From NCBI GenBank assembly GCA_023525975.1, contig JAKNSE010000037.1, forward strand, positions 6,058,501 through 6,122,500: a DNA stretch of 64,000 nt, read 5' to 3'. This stretch comes from Smallanthus sonchifolius. Its lineage: Eukaryota > Streptophyta > Magnoliopsida > Asterales > Asteraceae. How positions within the stretch are numbered: position 1 is the stretch's first letter; each line of letters starts with the position of its first letter. Made by a program: the position numbers and the translations under genes. Below the pieces are notes generated by a model, which was not told the origin of the DNA, made no database searches, and saw only the letters and a list, made by a program, of their open reading frames with translations. Below are positions 10,691 through 23,309 of the stretch, piece by piece.

Positions 10691-12894
10691 CCAATTTGCA
10701 CTAAAAAATTGGCAGATCCATCTACACGGAAATGATTCAATGTATATGATAAACAAAACAAGGCAATTATATCAAGTTTGACCCATCAAGTTGACCCATC
10801 GTAACTAGCTAGGTATACGTAGCTTATTTTACATGAGTTTTAACCAAACCAAACACAGGTGTTTCACCCCTCGCCCATTCCCCACGGGCTCACGAGTTAA
10901 GACAATGTGCAGTCATTAGGCCATACGAACCCTTGGTTAGCGCAACTAACCATGACTGGGAGTGTCAATCCCAATAGTACTATTCACAATATCCCGGCTA
11001 TATTAGTTAATGGTTAATAAACTGTTCACGTAGGGGACTTTACGAGCTCTTCCATGATTGTCTCATGTAAACATAAATGGTCGGTCATGATTCCTTATTT
11101 ATAAGTATAAAGCAAATATGTTTCATGTTTGCTCAAATGTGTCACGTAATGATGTTCTCAAATGTATCAAACGATGATGTTTCATGTTTTCCAAACGTGT
11201 TAAGCAAGTATGTTTCTCCCCCGATGTTTCTAAAACATTTAAAAGTAAAAAGGGGGCAGTGAACTCACCTGGTGATGTGTAAGGAACACTAATGTCCTTC
11301 TATTAGCAATGGAATCCAATGTCCACGTGATAGTCAAGGGTTTACGTCCTATCCGAGTTCTACGATACTTGTAGGTACTTAATGAGTTTTGTAAACTAAC
11401 CCTAATAATGTAAAGCGAGTCTAAACTCGTATTGAGTTATCACGCGTGCGATTGAGGTTTTTTTTTATTCACGAAAGTGTTGTGACTATTTGATAGACAT
11501 TCTTAGGTAGTAGTTCTACTTGGAAGTATCAGTTTGTTCTTGTGTATTTTTACTTGTTTAATAGAAATACTTGTATACACGTCTCACTTAAGTAACTGAA
11601 TACAACCCGGGCATGTCTAAATCTCACTCGGTTAAACATACTAAAATAAATATACCGTTGTATAAAATATAATCTTAGTATTTTATTTAGGACATAAGTA
11701 TGCGTGGTACACAAGTCTTGGAGTTGTAAAAATAATAGTTTGTCACGAATAAATGTATCCATAGTTGCTATGTATACATATATATGCTTTTATATATAAC
11801 TATATATATGTGTGATATAAAATCTAGAATGACGGTTTGTATCAACAGTTACACACGTGGGTATTGTATATAGGGAATCAAACACGGTGCATACGTATAT
11901 ATAATTGTATATGTATCCGGAATTTGTTTATAAATCATATCGTATAAATATAAGCAGGATATATTCAAAATGAATATCCATGTATTTATATAAAGATGAT
12001 GTTAGAAATCTATTTGATAAAAATATAGTCTTAATAGTTTCGTATTCAATTTAAGTCGTATATCATCAAAACTAGTCATCAAATAATTATGTGTATGTAT
12101 TTGTATAATTCATGTTTCTCGTTATATAAGCAAGTCGTCAAATAATTACATGTCGTGCCCATGAATAATATGATATATGTAGGTATATATGTTTAATACA
12201 AAACGCTTAAAATTCAAATCATCCTATCATATTTATTTTTACTAATTGTTTTATACTAAAGACATAACTTTAACGTTTTCATCGCTCAAATAATAATAAT
12301 ATATAATAATTACACGTATTGTTTATCAACCGTATTCAAGATTTCGTTTACTAATATTTATATGAACTCTCTAGACTAATTATACGTGTTTACGGTCCGT
12401 TAATTTTAATAGTTAAGTTAATATTTATTTTTGTCGCTAACGAATCGTTTAAGCTCAATGTGATTAAACCGCATACACATGCTTAAGTTTCGCGTATTTA
12501 AATATTTTCACATTGGCGTGCGTTTTATACCTTTCGGGTTTCTCGTTTATGAGCCGACACGTTCTAACTCTCACGGTTCGAGCATTGACCACATTTGAGT
12601 GTGTTTGACCACGGTTGTCTTAGTTTGACCGAGTCCCAGGAGTGCTTGAAACAAGCATAACGATCCCGATCTAACCACAATAACCTGTAAAAGTCCACAT
12701 TTAATATACGGGGATGAAACCCAGCCACCAAAACATCCGCTTATAACCGGTAAACTTGCCGGAATCTTAAATACAAGGCTAACTCCTAAACTGGAAGATG
12801 TACCCTAAGCAATGACATTTAAAAGGAAATACACTCACCGGAAATACGTCTTAGGGCGGAACCCTGATCGTGGTTGCCGGAAAACCGGGTTATG
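10691..12894. other. Body of solo LTR, no genes
   Basis: AT-rich LTR sequence with many TATA-like tracts (11760-12250). Open frames are short and without domains. Nothing else recognised. Confidence 0.5.
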
Positions 12895-13551
12895 TGTAGG
12901 ATCGGTGATTACAAGATGGTTCTATTCTAGTTGAGATTCGCGGAAACAATCACAACTATGCAATATAAATAGATAAATAAAGAGAATACTGATAAATGCA
13001 AGTTGTATTGATCTTCAATGTTTACAAGATTACAGAGAAAACTCTCAGGTAGCACACATGTACAAATGTAAGATACAATACATATAACGGAACTTAGAAT
13101 CAAGACAAACCCTTGATTCTAAGGATCGTATCAAACACAGACCGTTGATCTTGGACAGTTACAAGCTATACTACTATTGGTAGACAACTAAAAGACAAAC
13201 TGCAGCAAACTGTTGTATTAAAGTCAAAAGTCTTCTTATGAATCTTTGCAGGAGACTTCAGAAGTGGTTTGTCTTTAATCATATGCACCAATAACATTCC
13301 TTCTACTGATAGATATGTCAGTGTTGTAGCAGAGGTGTCATTAGCAAAGTCAAAGCTGCTGATGATTTGCCTATCAGCAACATCAAGTGTTTGATGCTGC
13401 AAAGAAGCCTATCAGCAGCAATTCTAGACTTCAGTAGATAAGGCTATCCACAGCATAGTTGTTCATCAGCAGGAGGACAACTATCCGCAGCAACTAGCCT
13501 TATCCGTAGCAGCTTGTTGGTCAGTGGCAAAATTGTTGATCACTAGCAACA
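12895..13551 (-). repeat. 3' LTR of the Sirevirus
   Basis: Pairs with 24566-25245. It starts TGTAGGATCGG on the plus strand like its partner. Its other end differs: after AAAATTGT it reads TTGATCACTAGCAACA and meets the polypurine tract, whereas the 5' LTR continues about 50 bp to ATCTACA. It also has an extra copy of CTATCCGCAGCA-type sequence near 13480-13530. Confidence 0.8.
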
Positions 13552-13568
13552 GATGCCTCCCACTTTCA
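13552..13568 (-). promoter_or_regulatory. Polypurine tract of the Sirevirus
   Basis: On the minus strand AAAGTGGGAGGCATC abuts the LTR start TGTTGC, the expected position for plus-strand DNA priming. Confidence 0.65.
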
Positions 13569-13665
13569 TTCTCAGACTCATGAGCTTCACCCAACTCCAT
13601 CATTCTCTAAAGATCAGAGTCTGAAAGCTGCATCACCTCATTAACAGATCTGTAGATTGATCTTT

Positions 13666-16600
13666 TTACTTTTGTCCTTCCCCTGAAAACCTCAAACGAT
13701 TGATCTTGATTGCTGTAAAACCAGGTAACAATTCTCTTGAATCTTCTGATGTGGTGGTAGGTTTGGTTTTCTTCTTGGGAGGCTGTTGAATAGGAGGAGC
13801 TGGGTGAGAGGATTTGGACTCTTTGGGTGGAGAGGAGGGAGGTCTAGGAGGGAGAGTGGATGGTTTTTGGATAGAGGAATGAGTGGATGAGGGAGTAGGC
13901 TTGTGTTTCTTTTGTTTTCTATTATCAGTTTGGGTGTTTACCCTTTTCTTTGAGCCTGTCTTCCCCAATATCTCTTCCTCTTCCTTCTTGACTTTGACAT
14001 ATAAGGCTTGCAGGTTCATGAAGCTCATGGGACCTAGCCTCTTTCCACTCTCTCCTCTAGCCTTCAGGAAGTCCATCATAACCTTCCTTTCTTCATGGGT
14101 TCTTATATTGAATGCAATGGTCTTCTTAGTTTTCTGTTTGGCTTTTTCTTCTTTTTCGGTCCTTTTCTTATTTGCCAGTTGACCATGCTGACCATTAAGG
14201 CTCTATATATTTCTTTATTTGATAATTTCTCAAGGTAGTCTGCATCCTCACCTTGAGAAATCAGAGCTTCAGTCCACTCCTCCCTCATCTCTTTGGCTAA
14301 GTCAGAGTCAGTTATCCTGAACTTAGCCTCTTCTCTTCTCTTCTTCTCTCTTTCTTCTTCTTCTTCTTCTTTATTAAGTTTTTCTTGCAGCTGAAGGGAT
14401 AGAGCTTCAAATTCTTTTAATTGTTCAGCTGCCGAAACTTTGACCTTTAACTTATCCAGTTACCTAGCATGCAACTGGATCTGCTGTTCTCGGAGGAGTA
14501 TGGCAGCTTTTCTTATCTTTTTAAGATTGGCCATCTCCTCCTCTTCTCTTTCTCTTCTTTTCTTTTTCATTCTTTTATTTCTCTATTCTTTCTTCTTCTT
14601 CTTCTTCTTCTGTCATGATGCCCTTCCCTTTATCTTTATTGGATGCCTCAGCTTCAGCTTCATTGATCACAACAGCAGAGGTGAGAGATGCTGTTGAGAT
14701 CTCAGCTTTAGCTTCATTGGCAATCTGAGGAGCAGACAAAGTGGAAGGGACTGCTTCACTCTCTTCCTTCTAAGGGACTGCTTCACTCTCTTCCTTCTCC
14801 CATTCATTCCCATATGTAGCTTTAAAAGCCTCTTTACATTTTGAGCAGCCACTTTTCTTGACTCTACTGCTGCATTTAGTATAACAGTTGGTGAGGAGGG
14901 AAGGATAGGTCTGAGTCAAAAACATCCATTGCAATCCATCCCTCCTTTTAAAGAAAAGCTTTGATAATCTTGATCGTTGCTTGACTTTCTAAGGAGTTGA
15001 TGTTGCAGATGTGTGTCCTAAGCTCAAATACCTTATACAGGAAATCTGGATTGAGCAGCAGGATTTCTTGAATGTTGTTAATTTTGAAGGATGATCCATC
15101 ACACAAGAAGAACTGAAAACCAGAGGACATAGTGCTTGACCATCCTTGCACTTCCAGGCCCCTGACTACTTCATTATAGAAGAATCTTCTGAATTATAGT
15201 ACTTGTTCTTCTGTTAAGACCCTGCTCCCTATCACGTCAAGTCTTGGAGCTAGTCTTTGTTCTGCTGTCCTTGAAGACTCTGCATTGTTTGGATAAGCCA
15301 ACTTAGTTGCTTCTTGTAGAAACCATTCGAACCAGGGCATATTATCCTCCATCAATACGCAGAATCTATCAATTGCAAGTTCAGCTGAGAGATCTGAGGA
15401 TGTGTTAATGTATCTTGTTAAGTATAGGTCTAGGATTTTGAGTGGATTCAGTTTATTCCAATTCAATTCTTCTACTCCACGAAATTCATCCAATCCAGAA
15501 TCTCTCAGATAGACCATCATACCCCCATGCTAGAATAGAGTCAAACTCTAGCTTATGTACAGTCAGTGTGAATTTAGGGGCAATGATCTGTCTTGATATG
15601 CTTGCAGCAGCTGGCAGTAGAGGTGTGTCTTCATCTTCACTTTCATTTTCCAAGACCTCATCAACAGCTCTGACCACTAACTTCCAATCCTCAAAGATAT
15701 CTTCTTCTTCATCTACTGAGTCGGGCAAGTCATGGATTTGAACAAAAGCAGGTTTGAAGAATGTACTTTGTCAGCATCATCTTCAGTAGTAACTATCTCC
15801 CCCCTTTTGGTTGCATCAGTGCATAGAGTTTCATCTGTTTGAGTTCCCACTAATACAAGGGAAGGAGTAGTCACAGGTAGGCATTGATGGGCATCATGCA
15901 TAGAGACTTGGTGCTTTAGTTTGGACACTTCAGCCTCTAGCATAGCCACCCTGGCCGTCAATTCCATGTTCTCAAGTTTCAGTCTATCCTCATCCACAGT
16001 TATGGAATCCTTGGAACTAGATGGGGCCTTAGGCCTAGCCTCTGCATCCCTATCACCCTGGTTTTCTTGGTACCTGGGCTTCCTCTCAGTGAAAAATGTT
16101 TCAAAATAAACATCCTCACTATGAGTTGCCGTAGTTAGGGACTTAGTAATGTTATCACTGTCCTCCTGGTCAATTGATGGACCAGTAGTAGTGATAGCCC
16201 CTTCTACATTCATTCTATAATCACTCCCAGAATGAACCTTCTCGGGTGATGAACTTGGGCTGGGTACTTTGGCAGCCAAGTCAATCAGTACCTCCGAGAT
16301 AGTGGCAGTTGGAGAAGGTACATCATCTTGGCATGGTGCCTCTGTACTTAAGTTCAAAGAAACAGAATAGTGTATAGGCTCAAGGGGTTGTTCTCTGGAG
16401 CAGGGATTTGATCCTGATCCTACGGGACTTCCAAGGAAGTGTCTCTAACAATTTGGCTATCACTTTTGATATTCTCATCAGAACTTTGGGATTCTGAATG
16501 AGGACTTTTAGGTTGGGATTGGGCCTGAGAGACAAGAATAGAAGGAGTCTTCTTGCTCCTTTTTCTTTTTCTAGTATAACTTGCCTCAACTGGGGCCCTG

Positions 16601-17540
16601 TGTTCCAGTTAGGCTTCCAAAACAGGTGTAAGTATTTGGTGTGCCGGTGTACCCTCAATAGGATGCAGAGGGGTTCGAACAACGGAATCAGATTGATGTT
16701 CAGGCTTTGAAGTAGAGGGTGTGGGATCAGTATCAGCTGGGATTGCTGAACTGTCACCCTGGGTACTTTGTATGTTCATCATTGTAGATAACAATGGAAC
16801 ATTGACCCCTGAGAACTTTTTGGAAACAGTTCTCATGCTTTGAAAAATGTTGTTTTTATGCCCCAACATGAGGTAGATTCTTACAGGTTTTGATAAATCT
16901 TTTAGTTCATTATTGAAAACCTCCTGCAAGAACCTTGGGTTCATAAAAAATGCATGTTTTGCACCTTCCTGAAGGTTATATCTCAAACCTTCAAATATTA
17001 GATGTGCAAAATTAAATCATTGGCCGGTAACCATACCATGAACAGTAGAGGCGAGAGCAGAACTCACTTGATGCCATCCACTTCTCTTTTGGGATATGCA
17101 TTGAAGAAGAGTGTGGCATAGAAACTCCCATGGAGGACCCATCAGCGCCTTCTCAATGGTGTACTCGTCTTGATTTCCAGTGCACCCTGTGGATACAAAG
17201 ATCCTCATATACTCGTCTTTGGTGTATGAGATGGCGGCTCCCTCGTCCTGAGGTGTTTTCTTAGTGTGGCTTCAGTGACGATGATGTCTTTGCCGTCTAC
17301 CTTGGCTGTAATTTGGGGAATCCCCTGTTCGGTAGAGTAGATGGTTGTGTTACAGAAATCCTCCATATGAGTGATATAGATGGTAGGGTTGACGGTGAGT
17401 GCAAAATAGATCTTTGATCGACAAAGGAAATCGATCATATCATCAAACCCTTTGGACTTCTTTCCTTTAACCATGTATGCGGTGAGATTGTGATAGGTTG
17501 AAAACTTGTCATCAGGATGGTTTATGTCGACCTCTGCCAT
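13666..17540 (-). pseudogene. Sirevirus env-like (post-pol) ORF, decayed
   Basis: It starts MAEVDINHPDDKFSTYHNL at 17540 and proceeds through a conserved-looking region (FALTVNPTIYITHMEDFCN; WEFLCHTLLQCISQKRSGWH near 17110; MNPRFLQEVFNNEL near 16940). A long Ser/Pro/Thr-rich middle follows. At about 15960-15910 there is a coiled-coil heptad stretch (LKLENMELTARVAMLEAEV), and near 14060-13666 a Lys-rich, basic C-terminal part. This layout matches the large ORF that follows RNase H in Asteraceae Sireviruses, often called env-like. The function is unknown, and I see no clear signal peptide or fusion segment. Stops at about 17205 and 17016 and several later frame changes break it. Confidence 0.6.
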
Positions 17541-18088
17541 TGTTGTTGGATTTGGAGGGAAGGAAGAAGTTTTGAAAGGTAGTTAAGTATGGAGAGCTTT
17601 GAATGCTTGAGAGAAAATGGTGAGAGTTAAGTCGGAATTGAATGTGAAGAGGTTAAGGAAAAATTTGATTTGTGTTATAACGACAGAGGAGGGAAAAGGC
17701 AATGTTACTTGTACAGTACAACCCATTCACTTTTCACTGTTTTACAGCTGTAATACACTGTACCAGTCATGGTAAAGCCTGAAAGTACTTTTTACAGCGG
17801 GTAAAAGTTAATTTGACCTTATTTTTACCCATCAGCATCAAACTTGGTTGCTATGGATGGTTAAGCCTGTCAGCAACAAACTCAATTGCTGTTGATGGAT
17901 GAAATGGTTCGCAGCAAAGATGTTGTTGCTGATTACCTTAAAGCTATCCGCGGGAAACTTGTTCCTGCTGATTCTTTGCAGCTGATGATTAGACTTGTCA
18001 GCAGCAAAAATGTTTGCTGCTTACTTATAACTTTTATTTACAACAAAAAACAAACACATTTTATTCAAGAAATTTTTAGAGACAGACT
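17541..18088 (-). promoter_or_regulatory. Sirevirus pol-env spacer with LTR-like motifs
   Basis: Non-coding spacer between the RNase H stop and the env-like start. It contains repeated TCAGCAGCA/TCCGC words at about 17831, 17865-17878, 17906-17916, 17943-17954 and 17994-18006. These resemble the CTATCMGCAGCA words in the element's U3 (25041-25163). A promoter or RNA-level role for the env-like ORF is inferred. Confidence 0.4.
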
Positions 18089-20130
18089 TTAGTCAAAGTT
18101 CATCATACCAATGGATTCAACTAAATATCTAAATCTAGATTCATCAAAAGGTTTTGTAAACAAGTCAGCATATTGCTCATTGGTATGAACTTTGGTTAAA
18201 ATAATTCTCTTTTTCTCAGCTTGATCTCTTATGAAGTGATACCTGATGTCAATGTGCTTTGTCTTGGAGTGCTGCACCGGATTGTTTGTGATTGATATAG
18301 CACTCATATTGTCAATGTGAATGGGAGTAGCCATAAAAGTCATCCCATAATCCAGCATTTGGTTTTGTATCTAGATGACTTGTGCACAGCAACTTGAAGC
18401 TGCAATGTATTCTGCTTCTGCTGTAGAAGTTGATACACATGTTTGCTTCTTGCACTGCCATGAAATCAGTCTTCCTCCCAGAAACTGACATCCCCCTAAT
18501 GTGGACTTTTTGTCCAAGTTGCATCCTCCATAGTCACTGTCAGTGTATGCATACAGGTTGAACTTATCATTTTTAGAATACCATAGCCCAAGTCTTGGGG
18601 CTCCCTTTAGGTATCTAAAAATTCTCTTGACAGCTTGAAGATGTGTATTCTTTGGAGCTGCCTGGAATCTTGCACAAAGGCATACTGCAAACATAATATC
18701 TGGCCTTGAGGCAGTGAGATACATGAGTGATCCTATCATTGCACGGTACTGATGTTGATCAGTATCTTGACCATCTTTGTCTAGAGTCAGTTGATGGTGC
18801 ACTTGTATAGGAGTTCTTGCAGCAGAGCAGTTAGCCATCTTGAATCTTTCCAAAATGCTCTTGACATATTTGGATTGGATAATGAAGATTCCATTTGGAA
18901 CTTGTTTGACTTGAAGACTCAAAAAGAAATTTAGTTAACCCATTGAACTCATTTCAAACTTTGAGTGCATCAGGACCTCAAAGTCTTTACACAACTTCTT
19001 CCTTGTTGATCCAAAGATGATGTCATCAACATAGATTTGTACCAGTAGGATTTCTCCCCCTTCATCTTTGATAAACAAGGTCTGGTTAATGGCACCTCTT
19101 CGAAAGTTGTTGCTTAGTAGATATCCAAACAAAGTTTCATACCAGGCTCTTGGAGCTTGATGTAAGCCATAGAGAGCTTTGTCTAGTTTGAACACTTTGT
19201 TAGGATGTGTAGGATCTACAAAGCCTGGAGGCTGTCTGACATATACTTCCTCACCAATCTTCCCATACAGAAAGGCACTCTTGACATCCATTTGATAAAC
19301 TATGAAATTCTTGGATGCAGCATATGCCAGGAAGATTCTGATGGCCTCCAGCCTGGCAACATGAGCAAAGACTTCATCATAATCAATTCCCTCTTCCTGA
19401 GTGTATCCTTGAGCTACAAGTCTGGCTTTGTTCTTGACTACAATGCCTCTCTCATCTTGCTTGTTCCTGAATACCTATCTTGTGCTAATAGCAGTTTGAC
19501 CAGGTGGAAGATCAAAAAGTTTCGGACATCCTGTCTCTTGAATTGCAGCAAATCTTCCTGTATTGCTTCAATCCAGTTGCTGTGTTTCAGAGCTTCATCT
19601 ATCTTCTTTGGTTCCACTTGAGATAGAAAGCAAGAATACAGAAATATATTGGCCTCATGAGTTTTGCTTCTTGTTTGAACTCCTTGCTGAACTTGGCCAA
19701 TGATATTTTCCAGGGGATGTTCCTTATTGATTCTCTGTGCTGGTATAACATCCAACTGTATTCCTTGCTCAAGATTGCTTTGATTCTGATTAGGAAACTC
19801 TTCATTCATGGGGGAAGAGTCTTCAATATCAGTAGCAGCATCATTATCATCAGCATCAGCATCAGCAGTATCAGCATCAGCAGTATCAGCAGCAGATGCC
19901 TCTACATCATTTACAGATGTGCCTCGAAGTTCATTCTGATTTTCATTCTCAGAGAGGCTGCTGCTGGTGACATTTGAGAGAACAGTTCTGGCTTCACTAG
20001 CTTCAATAGCTTCCACGACAGATGGAGAATCAATGGATGGCCTTTTTAGTCTTATAGAAGGACTAGTGAATTCCAATCTGTAATCAGTGGAAGATGCGGA
20101 AGCTGGTGCTTTGGAAGAGGTAGACTCCAT
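18089..20130 (-). pseudogene. Sirevirus reverse transcriptase and RNase H
   Basis: Copia RT (RVT_2 type). It begins with an acidic linker (20130-19700) containing an Ala/Asp repeat from a CAGTATCAGCAT microsatellite (about 19846-19895). The core entry is WIEAIQEDLLQFKRQDV, then MDVKSAFLYGKIGEEVYV (19291), ALYGLHQAPRAWY, and the catalytic YVDDIIFGS near 19035. RNase H follows with AYTDSDYGG, STAEAEYIAAS and HIDIRYHFIRD, ending MMNFD at 18089. Frames change near 19440-19290, 18930 and 18370, so the enzyme is not translatable as one chain. Catalytic DD residues are retained. Confidence 0.8.
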
Positions 20131-20184
20131 ATTTGAGAAGATGAGAGGCTCAAATATCTGGGTGAAGGAGTCTATATCAAAAAG

Positions 20185-21234
20185 CTAGTCTGGGCCTTTA
20201 CCCCATTCACATGCAATGTGTTCCCTACATTCCACATTGGCTGATTCTTTCACAATTCTTGTTCTTGAGTTGAATACTCTGTAGGCCTTGGATTGAGAGG
20301 AATAGCCCACAAAGTATCCTTCATCAGATTTGGCACCAAACTTAGGAAGAACCCCATGTGTGATCAGAATGGTGCATGGACATCCAAAAGATTTTAGAAA
20401 TCCAATGTAGGGAACTCTTTTGAACCAGAGTTCATAAGGTGTCTTGTTGATAGGCTTGACAATGAGAACTCTATTTTGCACATAGCACACTGTGCTAACT
20501 GCTTCTGCCCAGAATGTGAGAGGCAGTTTTGAATCAGCCAACATTGATCTTGCCGATTCAATTAGAGTTATGTTTCTCCTTTCAGCAACCCCATTTTGTT
20601 GAGGAGTTCTTGGAGCACTATACTGTCTTTCTATGCCCTTGCTCTCACAAAAACAGTTCAAGGTGTGATTTTTAAATTCTGTACCTTGATCACACCTTAT
20701 AACTTTCACCTTTTGATTGCTTTGATTCTCAACTCTAAGAATTTAAGATTTAAGAATCTCAGCAGTTTCATCTTTTGTTCTCAAGAAGAATACCCATGAA
20801 AATCTGGTATAATCATCAGTTATCACCAGACACTATGACTTCTTGCCCATTGACATGACATTTGTTGGACCAAAGAGATCCATATGCAACAGCTGTAAGG
20901 GGGTGTCATTTGAATTCAAAGTCTTGGGCTTTTGAGAACTCTTGTGTTGCTTCCCCTTCAGGCATGCAATGCAATGATCTTCAAGTTGGAATTCTTTGTC
21001 AGGAAGCCCTCTGACAAGATTTCCCTTCACCAACTTGTTGATGGTTTTTACATTGACATGGCTTAATCCCCTGTGGCAGGGAGATGATTCATCAAATGAT
21101 GCCTTTGACATAAAACAAGATACACTACCAGATGGAGTGACCTCATTCATGTCAAGCACATATAGGTTATCTTTTCTCTCAGTAGTCAATAGAATCTTCT
21201 CTAGAGGAGGTTTGTTTAAGCCAGGGAATAACAC
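20185..21234 (-). pseudogene. Sirevirus integrase
   Basis: The N-terminal HHCC zinc region is visible as CHRGLSHVNVKTINKL and CIACLKGKQH (about 21070-20940). The catalytic core follows: LLHMDLFGP, then IRCDQGTEF near 20700 and APRTPQQNGVAERRN near 20610, giving the D,D,E triad. KSFGCPCTILI and GYFVGYS follow. The frame is interrupted after MSMGKKS (20833) by a stop and again between 20830 and 20710. It normally inserts the cDNA; the stops make it non-functional. Confidence 0.8.
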
Positions 21235-21240
21235 AAAACA

Positions 21241-21528
21241 TTATTTATCTGTGAAAAGCATCCAATGCTTTTGATCACAGATCTGAGACAGACTCATGAG
21301 ATTGAAGTCCAATTCCTTGAAAAAGTTTACTCTTTCAATACTCATTCTCCCATTGGACACAGTTCCCTCTCCGGTAATTGATCCCCCTTTTGAATCACTC
21401 CCAAAGGCAACATATCCTCCATTGAAACATCTGAAGTTGGAGAGGATGGACCTGTTGCCGGTCATGTGCCCGGAACAACCACTGTCTATAACCCAGGTGT
21501 TATCCTTGTGACCTGGTTGTCCCTGCAC
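21241..21528 (-). pseudogene. Sirevirus aspartic protease
   Basis: About 95 residues with the copia protease active-site motif WVIDSGCSGHMTG near residues 12-24, and GGYVAFGSDSKG plus NLMSLSQICD after it. It lies between the gag extension and the integrase, as usual for copia order, and is cut from its neighbours by in-frame stops at both ends. Confidence 0.8.
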
Positions 21529-21539
21529 ATGAGATAGAT

Positions 21540-23183
21540 CTATTTAAAGGGAGGAACCCAAGAACCCATAGACTTGGGTAAGTGTGTCTTTGGATCAGTA
21601 GCATAAGTATGCTTGCACTCAATGGAGCCAATGATGGTGCTTTGAGGGATAGAGGCTGGGGTCTTGGCTTTCCATTGTTGGGATGGTTTTCCAGATTTTT
21701 TCTCTTTCAGCAGCTGATGTTGCTTTGGCTGCTGAAGGTTTTGCTTGATCAGCAACAGATTTTGTTGCTAAGGACTTTTGCTTATCAGCAGCAGACTTGG
21801 TTGCTGCTGAAGGCTTGGTTTTTGATTTCTTAGGCTTCTCATGACCAGCAACAGTTTTGCTGGCTGCTGATTGTTCAACAACAGATATATTCTTCTCCTG
21901 CTTTACCTTTCTATTGAAAGTGGGCTTCTCTTTGGGAGTTCTTCTATAAATTGGTTTCTGCTTTGGAGTAGCTTGAGCTGGCTGAAAGATCCGGTTGAAA
22001 GGATTGAATTTACAATTTGCAGCAAAGCGGTCTGACTCAGCACAAATGATGTAGGATTGTTGGGGTTTTGGGATCTGCTGCCTTGGTGAGGAGAGAGAGT
22101 TTCCTAAATGAGTGGTCTTGGCTTCATAGCTTCTTACCTTTTTGTTTTTTTTTGTCTTCTCAAAAGCATGTTGCTTGAGTTTTCTTTGCTGCTGAAGGTA
22201 ATAGAAGCATGTGCTAGCAGTATGGTTGTATTTGCCACAGACAAAGCATGATTTAGCCAGTTTGTCCCTTTGGAAGTATATATAATCTTTTCTCTTGAAC
22301 ATATATTTAAAATTACAGGGATGAGCTTTGCTGTGCTCAAAGGTGGCTTCCTCCAATGTCTTTTGAACATATGGAGCTCTCTCTCTCTAGGTGCATGACA
22401 GATGTCAAACACCTTCCTTGGTTGGATGGATTTGGATTAGAGATTGGTGGAGTTTGAACACTGTCCCTTTTCAATATTTAACTTTTTTCCTTCTGGAGGA
22501 TACCTAATTTTGATTTGTTTGGATGGTGGAGGTACTGGTATTGAAGGGATGAAAGGGCTTAGACCATTGGTATGAATGACTTCAAAGGCAGGTAGTGATG
22601 GAGCTTCATTGGTTTCAGTGGAGTCTGAGCATGTGGACTCAGACTCAGATGAGGTAGTGCATTCTTGCACAAGTGGTTCTTCCTTTGAAGGATCAAGATT
22701 TCGGTTGGCCAGATCAAGATTGGAAAGATTGAAACTTGGTTCATGAATGGCTACATAGTCAGCAGGTGGTGCAACAGTTTTGTACTGGTCAGCATGGTAC
22801 TCCAGACCAGTCTTTACTCTGTCATGAACTTGAACATCTAAAAGTCTTTGTAGCTTTTTGGATGCAAACTCATATTTTTCAACATGAACTTTTTGCTCTG
22901 CCAATTCTGCTCTGGTAGCTGTTAATTTGACCAATAGATCATCAATATGAGTTTCAAGATTTGTTTGTTCATGTTTTAATGATGAAATCTCTTTCTTTAG
23001 GCAAATAATCTTTTCTTTATAACTGTTTTCAACCTTTTTGAATTCAGATTTCATTTGGTGAAACTCTTCATTTTGATCTATAAGATTTTGATTATGCTTT
23101 CTGTAACCTAGAACCTTATCAATACAAGTTTGGGAACAAAGATGTTCATATACATGAGGTGGTATCACTGTAGTGTCTGCCAT
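21540..23183 (-). pseudogene. Sirevirus gag extension: coiled coil and second zinc knuckle
   Basis: The upstream part (23183-22437, about 248 residues) is a predicted coiled coil with strong heptads (FKKVENSYKEKIICLKKEI) and a Cys pair CSQTC near its start, then a Ser/Thr/Pro tail. The next frame (22356-21619) has a CCHC knuckle CFVCGKYNHTASTC followed by a Lys/Ala repeat region (AATKSAADKQKSLATKSVA). This long extension between the first gag knuckle and the protease is typical of Asteraceae Sirevirus polyproteins as I know them. It is broken by stops at 22437 and 21619. Confidence 0.65.
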
Positions 23184-23309
23184 AAGAGCTTGGTTGTTGG
23201 CAGAAAGATCTTCATAGTGGAAGCTCCAGTCAAATTCAGCAGTTCCAACAGCTGCACAAGCTTCAGTTTAAGCAGGAGAAGTAGCTTGTTGCTGTTGTTG
23301 ATGTCTTGG

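Noticed and set aside
10405..10761. Repetitive FIGKTTHFMT protein
   Set aside because: Direct translation of the 48-bp minisatellite.
19846..19895. Functional repeat in the Sirevirus RT linker
   Set aside because: A simple ATCAGC-type microsatellite in an acidic linker; no further structure.
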